DNA of 64,000 nt from HB2-32-21 sp041603535 (GTDB lineage Bacteria > Pseudomonadota > Gammaproteobacteria > Pseudomonadales > Porticoccaceae). The DNA is taken from the NCBI GenBank assembly GCA_041603535.1, contig JBFIEE010000007.1, positions 1-64,000 on the forward strand, in the 5' to 3' direction. Of the stretch, positions 7,873 through 15,442 are shown in pieces. A program made the position numbers and the translations under genes. The notes below the pieces were generated by a model that saw only the letters and a program-made list of their open reading frames with translations, was not told the DNA's origin and made no database searches. Each line of letters opens with the position of its first letter. Within the stretch, counting starts at the first letter, position 1.

Positions 7873-9039
7873 ATGGATTATCAACTATCTGAAGAACAGC
7901 AAATGCTCGTGGACATGGTGAGGCGTTTTGTGCGCACCGAAATTGTACCGCTGGAAGACAATCTCGACCCCGACGCTGGCGAAATCGATCCCGAGGATAG
8001 CGAGCGCCTGAAAGAGATGACCCGAAAAATGGGCCTGTACGGCCTGGGTATTCCGCCGGAATTTGGTGGACCGGATGTTGATGTCACGACGCAAACTTTA
8101 CTGGCTTTTGAAATGGCGCAACATCGTGCCGGGCTCTATAACCCCTGCTATAACGTCTTTGGTGGTGCTGGTCTGGCGCAGCTTTACGAAGCCACGGATA
8201 TGCAAAAGGAAAAATATCTGTTCCCGGTGTTGCGCGGGGAAAAAACCTCATTTTTCGGCCTGACCGAGCCGTCCGGCGGTTCTGACCCAGGGCGCGCTAT
8301 TCAGACTCGGGCGGTGCAAGATGGCGATGACTGGGTACTCAATGGTGCGAAGATATTTATCAGTGGTGCCGATCACGCCGATTTTGGCATCTTGTTTGCC
8401 CGAACATCGGAAGACAAAACCCGCAACGGTGTGACCTGTTTTATTGTTGATACGGATATGCCGGGGTTTCACGTCCGCCGTGTCGTGCATACCTTACGCT
8501 CCACGAAGTACGCGACAGAAATTCAAATCGAAAACCTCCGCGTGCCGAAAGAAAATATTCTTGGCGAACTCAACAAGGGCTTCGCTATTGCCAACGACCG
8601 CCTGTCACGCTATCGCATACCCTATGCCGCAGGTTGTATCGGTGTCGCCATGAAGGCTCAGGAAATGGCCATCGATTACGTGAAGATACGGGAAACCTTC
8701 GGCGGCCTGCTGGCCTCGCGGCAGGCGATTCAGTGGATGATTGTCGATAACGAAATTGATATCCGCACTTCCCGACATGTTTGCCTTGAAGCCGCCGGGC
8801 GAGCTGATCGGGGCGATGACTTTCGTACCGAAGCAGCTATGGCAAAACTGCTGGGCAGTGAAGCCGGTGGCAGAGTGGTAGACCGGGTGATGCAAATTCA
8901 CGGCGGCTATGGCATGACCAAGGATTTACCCCTGGAGCGATGGTACCGGGAAATGCGCATTCGCCGCATTGGCGAGGGTCCGAGTGAGGTGCAGCGCCTG
9001 GTGATGGCGCGGAACCTGATCGGTGGCTCGTTTCACTAA
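7873..9039 (+). CDS. Acyl-CoA dehydrogenase with catalytic Glu
   Basis: A 388-residue flavoprotein of the acyl-CoA dehydrogenase family, which makes the alpha,beta double bond of an acyl-CoA and passes electrons to ETF. The N-terminal helical domain starts MDYQLSEEQQ, the FAD-binding middle carries FFGLTEPSGGSDP, and the C-terminal domain has QIHGGYGMTKDLPLERWYREMRI. The general-base Glu is present in IGEGPSEVQR at about 368. A GAGG site precedes the ATG. It is the last catabolic gene of the plus-strand series before the DUF3307 gene. Confidence 0.93.
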   Translation: MDYQLSEEQQMLVDMVRRFVRTEIVPLEDNLDPDAGEIDPEDSERLKEMTRKMGLYGLGIPPEFGGPDVDVTTQTLLAFEMAQHRAGLYNPCYNVFGGAGLAQLYEATDMQKEKYLFPVLRGEKTSFFGLTEPSGGSDPGRAIQTRAVQDGDDWVLNGAKIFISGADHADFGILFARTSEDKTRNGVTCFIVDTDMPGFHVRRVVHTLRSTKYATEIQIENLRVPKENILGELNKGFAIANDRLSRYRIPYAAGCIGVAMKAQEMAIDYVKIRETFGGLLASRQAIQWMIVDNEIDIRTSRHVCLEAAGRADRGDDFRTEAAMAKLLGSEAGGRVVDRVMQIHGGYGMTKDLPLERWYREMRIRRIGEGPSEVQRLVMARNLIGGSFH

Positions 9040-9095
9040 GGCCGGTCATGGGCCAATAAAGCTCGTTACCCCGATACCGAGTGGAGTGACCATTA

Positions 9096-9482
9096 ATGTT
9101 TAGTGCCGATCAGCTCGTTGCCCATCTGGTGGGCGACTATATTTTGCAAAGCGACTGGATGGCGCGGGAGAAGTATCACAATACGCTGGCGACGATTTGT
9201 CACGTCGTGTTATACACCTTGCCCTTTCTTTTATTGACGCAAAACCTCTGGACATTACTGGTGATCGCCGGCACCCACTTTGTCATTGATCGGTGGCGCC
9301 TGGCGCGGTATGTGATCTGGGCAAAAAATCGTCCGTGGCCCAATAGCCGTCCCTGGAAGGAATGTTCGGATACAGGGTATCCACCGGATGTGCCAGCTTA
9401 TGCGTCGCTGTGGTTATTTATTATTGTCGACAACACCCTTCATATCATTATTAACGGCGCCGCGATTAATTACCTCGGCTAG
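9096..9482 (+). CDS. DUF3307-family membrane protein
   Basis: A 128-residue integral membrane protein. It matches the DUF3307 pattern: an N-terminal HLVGDYILQSDWMAREK, a hydrophobic helix around 38-60 followed by HFVIDRWR, and a C-terminal helix with IIVDNTLHIIIN. The conserved His and Asp residues inside membrane segments are typical of the family, whose function is unknown. It starts 56 bp after the acyl-CoA dehydrogenase and converges with the patatin gene. Confidence 0.8.
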   Translation: MFSADQLVAHLVGDYILQSDWMAREKYHNTLATICHVVLYTLPFLLLTQNLWTLLVIAGTHFVIDRWRLARYVIWAKNRPWPNSRPWKECSDTGYPPDVPAYASLWLFIIVDNTLHIIINGAAINYLG

Positions 9483-9533
9483 CATTCCCGCCTCACTTGC
9501 CGCGCCGAAATTACCGCGATCAATCTCAGTCAG

Positions 9534-11381
9534 TTAATCGTTAGTACGCCCCCTCTCAAGCCAGTCGCGTAACTCCGGTTTACTGTAGATGTAACCGGCA
9601 TCGACAATGCGATCAAAAGATTTCACCTCGGTCATACCAAATTGCCTGACAGGCGGATTCAACAATAGATCTGCCTGGCTGCCAAGCTGACGCACGCGGC
9701 TTAAGGTGCCCATTTCAGTGGCTTTTAGCATCAGGGTGGTTAACCCAGGGAGTCGATACGTCTTCCCAAAGGGTAGAATGCGGCTCAGCAATATTACCCA
9801 GGGTGACGGGATAGCATCATATTCGGTGACATGTTTTTTTTGCGAAGACAGATCTACCGCAATAACCTTACCCACCAGTTGCTGCTTCATGATGTCGACC
9901 GGTATGTTATTCAAAACCGCGCCATCTATGGTTAGCTCGTTATTTACGACAGCTGGCGGAATGATGCCGGGTAATGCGGCGCTGGCGCGTAGCACAGCGG
10001 GCAACGATCCGCTTTTATGAACATTCAGCGAGCCTTTGTCGAGATTACAGGACACGCAAAAGAAAGGAATAGGCAAGTCTTCGACCTGGCTATCAAGATA
10101 CCGCTTTAACAACTTTTCCATGCGTCGCCCCCTGATCAGCGATATCACCGGGATGGTGTAGTCGCCAAAGGGCTTACCATCGACAAAAGCGGCTTTGGCC
10201 AGGGTGAGCGCGTTAGCGACACCCCAATCATTGGCAATAACAGCCCCCATGATGGCGCCAATACTGCAGCCACCAACCCAGTCCACCGTGACACCGACTT
10301 CCTCGAGCGCTTTATAAACGCCGAGGTGGGCCAGTCCACGTGCCGCGCCACCCGCCAGCACAAGACCCAGCGCATTGCCAGAAACAATCCGCGCAACGCG
10401 ACTGATATCGTCTTGTTTATCAGCACGCACATGGACATGGAAATCTAGTGCTCTTGGCGCCAGCCATAGCGCGGTATCTTTGATAGGCGTAGTTGTTTCC
10501 GGCTGTAACAAGACCAATACACGACGTGCATTGGAAAAGTCAGCCTGGGTGACGAGCTCCATTTCTTCCTGTCCCGGCGTAGGATCATCTAGCGCATTGG
10601 CAACAAATATCACGATGTCTGATTGGCGCAACGCAAACGTAGTCCACGGACTCAATATTGTCTGGCATTGATACACAATAAAACGGTGGTCGTCCTCGCG
10701 ATCCTGCAACCAGAATTTAAGCTGCTCAGGTACGGGCTCATCGACACCCAACTGTTTAATGGGCGCGTGGCATTCACCGAGATTGTTTGATGTTAACGCC
10801 AGGGTTGGACCATACCGCCCCATATCCGCAACCAAATTTCCGCAGAATTCGTTTGTTCTTGCGGAATTATTCAGCGACACCACCGTGACCGTTTTTAGGC
10901 TTCTACCGGCTGGTACAGCTTCTGCCGTTCTTTTCTGCAGGACATTGGCGATACTCCCCGCTAATTTGATAATCAGACCGGGATGGATCTCGGCAAGCTT
11001 TTCAAAAGCGTTACGGGTAATTTTGATAACCAGACTATCCCGAATGGCCTTGATACCGGCACTGCGTTTTTCTCCAGTGAGCAGGCTTAACTCGCCGACA
11101 CTGTCGCCCGGCACGATTTCACCAAGCAAATGTGCATCAACTAGCTTCCGACCGTGATAGTCATCGGCCTCTAGCGCATCTGCATTATTGCCAATCCAGA
11201 CCTGTAGACGTCCTCTGGCCAGCAAATACAACGAGTCTCCGGGATCATTCTGCCGGAATAGCCACTCGCCGCCGGCGAAATGTTCTATCTCCAGGTCATT
11301 GAGTACGGAACTGTCCTGGCCCACCTCGATATCGAAATATTTTTCGACTGTCTCGCGCAGTTTTACATCAGATAAATTCAA
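9534..11381 (-). CDS. Cyclic-nucleotide-binding patatin-like phospholipase
   Basis: A 615-residue protein combining an N-terminal cyclic-nucleotide-binding domain (about 15-150) with a patatin lipase domain (about 335-510). The phosphate-binding cassette is intact (GELSLLTGEKRSA, Glu97 and Arg106), so binding of cAMP or cGMP is credible. The lipase has the oxyanion segment GGAARG (344-349), nucleophile Ser373 in GCSIG and Asp486 in DGA, the Ser/Asp dyad of the neuropathy-target-esterase group. It starts with TTG overlapping the TGA stop of the upstream ABC ATPase gene, implying translational coupling. Inferred role: hydrolysis of a membrane phospholipid or lysophospholipid under second-messenger control. 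Confidence 0.9.
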   Translation of the reverse strand: MNLSDVKLRETVEKYFDIEVGQDSSVLNDLEIEHFAGGEWLFRQNDPGDSLYLLARGRLQVWIGNNADALEADDYHGRKLVDAHLLGEIVPGDSVGELSLLTGEKRSAGIKAIRDSLVIKITRNAFEKLAEIHPGLIIKLAGSIANVLQKRTAEAVPAGRSLKTVTVVSLNNSARTNEFCGNLVADMGRYGPTLALTSNNLGECHAPIKQLGVDEPVPEQLKFWLQDREDDHRFIVYQCQTILSPWTTFALRQSDIVIFVANALDDPTPGQEEMELVTQADFSNARRVLVLLQPETTTPIKDTALWLAPRALDFHVHVRADKQDDISRVARIVSGNALGLVLAGGAARGLAHLGVYKALEEVGVTVDWVGGCSIGAIMGAVIANDWGVANALTLAKAAFVDGKPFGDYTIPVISLIRGRRMEKLLKRYLDSQVEDLPIPFFCVSCNLDKGSLNVHKSGSLPAVLRASAALPGIIPPAVVNNELTIDGAVLNNIPVDIMKQQLVGKVIAVDLSSQKKHVTEYDAIPSPWVILLSRILPFGKTYRLPGLTTLMLKATEMGTLSRVRQLGSQADLLLNPPVRQFGMTEVKSFDRIVDAGYIYSKPELRDWLERGRTND

Positions 11382-12721
11382 CGTTGGTCGCTTCTCGGCA
11401 GGGAGGTGGTAGCATTCAGTCCCTCAAGGGTCTCAAGTATGACCGCGATGGAAGCAATAAACTCGCTAAATTTAGCTTCGTCAGCGTTCTCGAAGTGCTG
11501 CCCATCTACGCGATTTAATAATTGCGCCACAGCAAATACCCGCCCGGATCGATTTTTTATCGGCAAACACAGAATGGACCGAGTGCGAAACCCGGACATG
11601 CGATCAACTTCCTGATTAAAACGGGTGTCGGCGTAGGCATCATCCACGCGGATGGTTTGGCCAGATTCGGCCACTGCACCGGCAATTCCTGAGCCGATGG
11701 GGATTCTCACCTCGTGATCTGGCAAATCTTCTGCGACCCGCAACCACAAGGTATTAGAGTCATAGTCAACTAGAAACAGGGACGCCCGCTCAACCTTGAG
11801 TAACCGACCCAATTTGTGGGTAAAAGCAAACAGGCCCTGTTCGAGCATGCTTTGAAATACGTTGTCCCGGGCCAACGCCGTGGCCTCCAGAAAACGTGTC
11901 GATTCATCGGCAATATCCTGTAACATATCGCGAAAGTGCGCTTCGTCAAGGCCGTCGACAATTTCGGCGAGGGGCTGCTTCTGGCGGTTCGCCGCCAGCG
12001 TTTGCATCATGTGCTGGTTATTGGCGATCACCGCATCGGTAAAGGTCGATAGCTTGCCATCCTCCAGATGAATAATCCGGTCGGCAATATCGAGAATCCG
12101 GTTGTCGTGGGTGACCAGCAAGATAGTGGTGCCCTGCTCTTTGGCCAGAGCCTTCATATGATCGACGACTTCGCGTCCTGACTGCTTATCCAGCGAAGCG
12201 GTGGGCTCGTCCGCCAACAACATCGCTGGTTCGGCGGCGAGCGCACGAGCAATAGCAACACGCTGCCGTTGCCCGCCGGACAGTTGTTCCGCCTTGTACT
12301 GCAAGCGCTCGCCCAGACCAACTATTTCAAGCATCTCTACGGCTCGCCGGCGTAGCGCTGTACCTTTATAACAACCGGTAACGCGTATGCCCAATTCAAC
12401 ATTCTCAACAGAACTCAGGGCGGCGACCAGGTTGTGCTGCTGGAAAATAAAACCGATTTGTCCGCGTACTTTTTCCAGTGCCGAGGCTTTAGCGCCGTTA
12501 AGTTCCTGGCCCAGTACGCGCACGCTGCCCTCCTGGGTTGACCGCAAGGCGCCAACCAGAGTTAAGAGCGTGGTTTTCCCCGAGCCTGAAGGTCCGGTAA
12601 CAATAACGATCTCACCCTGGGGTATCTCGGTACTGACATCGAACAGAATTTGCTTGCGTAGCGAGCCCTTGCCAAACGTATGGTTGAGACCGCTGACCAG
12701 TATTGGTGACGAGTTAGCCAT
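11378..12721 (-). CDS. DevA-type ABC transporter ATPase fused to a GAF domain
   Basis: A 447-residue protein. Residues 1-230 are a complete ABC ATPase of the DevA/LolD/MacB group: Walker A GPSGSGKT at 43-50, Q-loop FIFQQHN, signature LSGGQ at 147-151, Walker B LLADEP and switch His205. Residues about 280-435 form a GAF domain (LLKVERASLFLVD, IPIGSGIAGAVAESG, SILCLPI), joined by a helical linker. Stand-alone members of this ATPase group usually end near 240 residues, so the GAF domain is an added sensor. It overlaps the permease stop (ATGA) and the patatin start. It should power the DevC/DevB-like exporter. Confidence 0.92.
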   Translation of the reverse strand: MANSSPILVSGLNHTFGKGSLRKQILFDVSTEIPQGEIVIVTGPSGSGKTTLLTLVGALRSTQEGSVRVLGQELNGAKASALEKVRGQIGFIFQQHNLVAALSSVENVELGIRVTGCYKGTALRRRAVEMLEIVGLGERLQYKAEQLSGGQRQRVAIARALAAEPAMLLADEPTASLDKQSGREVVDHMKALAKEQGTTILLVTHDNRILDIADRIIHLEDGKLSTFTDAVIANNQHMMQTLAANRQKQPLAEIVDGLDEAHFRDMLQDIADESTRFLEATALARDNVFQSMLEQGLFAFTHKLGRLLKVERASLFLVDYDSNTLWLRVAEDLPDHEVRIPIGSGIAGAVAESGQTIRVDDAYADTRFNQEVDRMSGFRTRSILCLPIKNRSGRVFAVAQLLNRVDGQHFENADEAKFSEFIASIAVILETLEGLNATTSLPRSDQR

Positions 12722-13869
12722 CAGAACACCTCCGCCGGATCAAGACGGCGCACCTTGCGCAGCGCCAGCAAGGCAGAGATGGCGCACATGGTTAGTGTCA
12801 TAACAAATACCGTGGCGGCTCTGTCAAAGGTGATATACAGCGGCAAATGGGTGGCGCCCGCAGCCTTGGCATAAAGCCAGTACACCAGTGCCATACCCGG
12901 TATATAACCCAGTATGCCCAGCGCCGCAGCCTGCTGGATGACGATGCCGGAAACGAATCTATTGGAGTAGCCCAGCGCCCGCAACGTGCCGTATTCATTG
13001 AGATGTTCCGACACATCGGCAAATAAGATTTGGTAAACAATGATCGCGCCAACCACGAAGCCCATGACCGCGCCAAAGGCAAAAATATAGCCAATGGGCG
13101 TGGCCGAGTTCCAGTAGGTGACCTCGCGTTGGATAAATTCTGGTTTGGTCATCACCAGTACATCTTTGGGCAAATAGGCTCTGAGGCGGTCTTTTACAGC
13201 GACCGTGTCAGCGCCTTCCACGAGGCTAATCAGCCCCAGATGAATATCATCCCGCGAGCGGTCCGGAAATAATCGGAGCCAGTTGTCGGTACTGGTGATA
13301 ATGCTGCCGTCTATGCCAAACGAGGTACCCATTTTGAACAAACCGACGACGTCGATTTCCCTGTCGTTAACCTCGGTGGTCAAAATTTTTCGGTCAGCCA
13401 TTTCGTTCGCAACGGGGCCGAATTCCGGTCGCGACGCCGCATCAAACAGAACCACGTCCTGTTGGCGCAATAATTGTCTATTTTTCTCAAAGCCCTCTGT
13501 ATCAAGCAGGCTGTCTTCGGGATTAATACCTATGGCATTGATACCCCGCCGGTTATTATTCCAGGGGTTTTTCCACACTGCCGGGAAAATATAAACCGGA
13601 CTAACGTCAATCACGTTCTCATCACCAAGCGTCTGGTAGAGACGACGGATGGAAAAAGGTTGCGGTCGCACAATAAAAATACTGTCCGTACTAAACAATG
13701 CGATATCGTAATGAAAGCGTTCGTGAAAACGCACTGCGCTTTCGAACAACGCCGAGCGAAAACCCAATTGCATCATAATCAATAACACCGCAAAGCCGAT
13801 GCCGGCGAGGGCAACAACTAATCGCAGAGGACGGTGACGAAGTTGCTGCAAGCCTATGGGAATTCTCAT
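12721..13869 (-). CDS. DevC-type ABC exporter permease
   Basis: A 382-residue FtsX/MacB-like permease of the DevC branch. An N-terminal transmembrane helix (about 16-37) is followed by a long periplasmic domain and three C-terminal helices (about 255-375), with LNEYGTLRALGYSNRFV matching the conserved cytoplasmic coupling segment. DevC proteins act with a DevA ATPase and a DevB adaptor, and in cyanobacteria export glycolipids through a TolC-type channel. Here all three genes are adjacent and in order adaptor, permease, ATPase, with ATGA overlap to the ATPase. No TolC homologue is in the window. Confidence 0.9.
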   Translation of the reverse strand: MRIPIGLQQLRHRPLRLVVALAGIGFAVLLIMMQLGFRSALFESAVRFHERFHYDIALFSTDSIFIVRPQPFSIRRLYQTLGDENVIDVSPVYIFPAVWKNPWNNNRRGINAIGINPEDSLLDTEGFEKNRQLLRQQDVVLFDAASRPEFGPVANEMADRKILTTEVNDREIDVVGLFKMGTSFGIDGSIITSTDNWLRLFPDRSRDDIHLGLISLVEGADTVAVKDRLRAYLPKDVLVMTKPEFIQREVTYWNSATPIGYIFAFGAVMGFVVGAIIVYQILFADVSEHLNEYGTLRALGYSNRFVSGIVIQQAAALGILGYIPGMALVYWLYAKAAGATHLPLYITFDRAATVFVMTLTMCAISALLALRKVRRLDPAEVF

Positions 13870-13891
13870 AACACTTTTGCCCTAGAGAAAA

Positions 13892-14881
13892 TCACGGACT
13901 AATAACGATATCGACCTGCAGATTGGTCAGCGCCGCAGCAGGCCCGGAGTCATCCAGAGGAATTTCAACCTCAACAATGCGCGCATCTTTTCTCGCCGCC
14001 GGGTCCGTGTCAATTTCATCCTGCTTCTGAATTTTTAGCCGGATAAGTTCCACGGTGCCAGTCAGTGGGCTGTCCAATGCATCACTGGTAATGTGCGCTT
14101 TCTGGCCTACACGTAAACGCCTGACGTCGGTTTCATACACTTCGGCAATCGCATACATCCGGTCAACCATGCCCAATTCTAGAATGCCCACTTGCTTCAC
14201 AAGTTCACCGGGGCGGGTGAGTATATCGAGAACACGACCAGCCACCGGCGCGCGAATATAGGACCGCGCCAATTGCGCCTGATGCCGCGACACGCGGGCG
14301 CCGGCGACCGCAATATTGGCTTCCGCGGCAGTTGCTTCGCTGCGCTTTGCAATACATGCAGCCGCGCGCGCCTCGGCATCGCCCTGCGCGGCATCGGCCA
14401 CTTCCTGCGCCGCCAAACCTTTTTTCAACAAATCCGCTCGACGGCGGGCTTCCTGCCTGGCGACACCAGCCCGGACACAGACCTCCTCGGCCAGGCTGTG
14501 TGCAGACTGGGCCTGGCGTTTGCTCAACTCCAGCTCCGCCTCGACTTCTTTTACAGTGGCTTCCATGACGGCGGCAGTGTCAATAACGGCGAGCAGTTGC
14601 CCCTCTGCGACATCATCACCCTCGTCTACAAATAGCCGGGTGAGCACAGCGCCCGAAGTAGATTGTGGTGTCGATGGTGCGGCAATACGTATTATTCCGT
14701 GTTTTGGCTCAAGTCTGCCCAACGCGGACACAGCAGCAACCGTGCCTGGCACCGAAGTTAATAAATTATCCGGCCCGCTGTCGGCGAGCACTGCCAGAGG
14801 AATTTTTAGCGCTATTAGCCCAGTGAACAGGACAACTCTATTGGCCGCATAAAAACGCGATGGCCCGGGTTTACCCAACAT
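13892..14881 (-). CDS. DevB/HlyD-type membrane-fusion protein
   Basis: A 329-residue periplasmic adaptor. Residues about 15-35 are a membrane anchor or signal, followed by the lipoyl half-motif region (GAVLTRLFVDEGDDVAEGQLLAVID), an Ala/Glu-rich coiled coil (about 100-190) and the second lipoyl half (YIRAPVAGRVLDILTRPGE). This is the HlyD/DevB order. I prefer the ATG at 14881, with GAGGGG upstream, to a GTG 18 bp earlier without a site. It would join the DevC permease to an outer-membrane channel. The downstream permease begins 22 bp after its stop. Confidence 0.9.
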   Translation of the reverse strand: MLGKPGPSRFYAANRVVLFTGLIALKIPLAVLADSGPDNLLTSVPGTVAAVSALGRLEPKHGIIRIAAPSTPQSTSGAVLTRLFVDEGDDVAEGQLLAVIDTAAVMEATVKEVEAELELSKRQAQSAHSLAEEVCVRAGVARQEARRRADLLKKGLAAQEVADAAQGDAEARAAACIAKRSEATAAEANIAVAGARVSRHQAQLARSYIRAPVAGRVLDILTRPGELVKQVGILELGMVDRMYAIAEVYETDVRRLRVGQKAHITSDALDSPLTGTVELIRLKIQKQDEIDTDPAARKDARIVEVEIPLDDSGPAAALTNLQVDIVISP

Positions 14882-15054
14882 GTAGAAATCACCCCTCACA
14901 GAATTTTAAAATTATTTTTTAGCGGCATGACCTGCTGTTATGCACAGCCATACACGGTGCTCAGCCTTTTTTTTGTTACGCTCACCAACGCTCACCTGCG
15001 CCCACCAGCTCTAGCCGGACTCAAATTCCCTGGCGCAGAATTGGGCCCTCAAAA

Positions 15055-15420
15055 TCATCTATTTAGTAGCGCCTGGATTTTGCCGAGTAGACGCGGCATA
15101 TCCACCGGTTTGGTATCGTAGTCATCGCAGCCAGCGGCGATCGCTTTGTCGCGATCCCCAACCATCGCGTGAGCCGTCAAGGCAATGACCGGAATATTCG
15201 CCGTCCTCACGTTATTTTTCAGCTCGCCAGTAATCTGGTGACCGTCCTTACCAGGCAAGTTTATGTCCATCAAAATCAGATCAGGCAAGCGACTCGCCAA
15301 CAACTCGGGTACCTGTTCACCGTCAACGGCGATCATCACCTCAAAGCCTTTCCGTTCGAGACGTCGCGACAACATGTCGCGGTTCATTTCATTGTCTTCA
15401 ACCAGCATAATTGTTGGCAT
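15055..15420 (-). CDS. Stand-alone response-regulator receiver
   Basis: A 121-residue receiver with no output domain, like CheY/DivK proteins. The acidic pocket is MLVEDNE, the phosphoacceptor is Asp52 (LILMDINLPG), and the conserved Thr and Lys follow in IALTAHA and TKPVD. The ATG at 15420 gives a clean domain start; a TTG 15 bp earlier is possible. It begins 22 bp after the hybrid kinase stops, so it is co-transcribed with it. Helix 1 (DNEMNRDMLSRRL) is nearly identical to that of the receiver in the divergent cyclase, which suggests a shared kinase. It may relay phosphate or act by protein contact. Confidence 0.92.
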   Translation of the reverse strand: MPTIMLVEDNEMNRDMLSRRLERKGFEVMIAVDGEQVPELLASRLPDLILMDINLPGKDGHQITGELKNNVRTANIPVIALTAHAMVGDRDKAIAAGCDDYDTKPVDMPRLLGKIQALLNR

Positions 15421-15442
15421 ACATTCCACGACCAATTACTTA

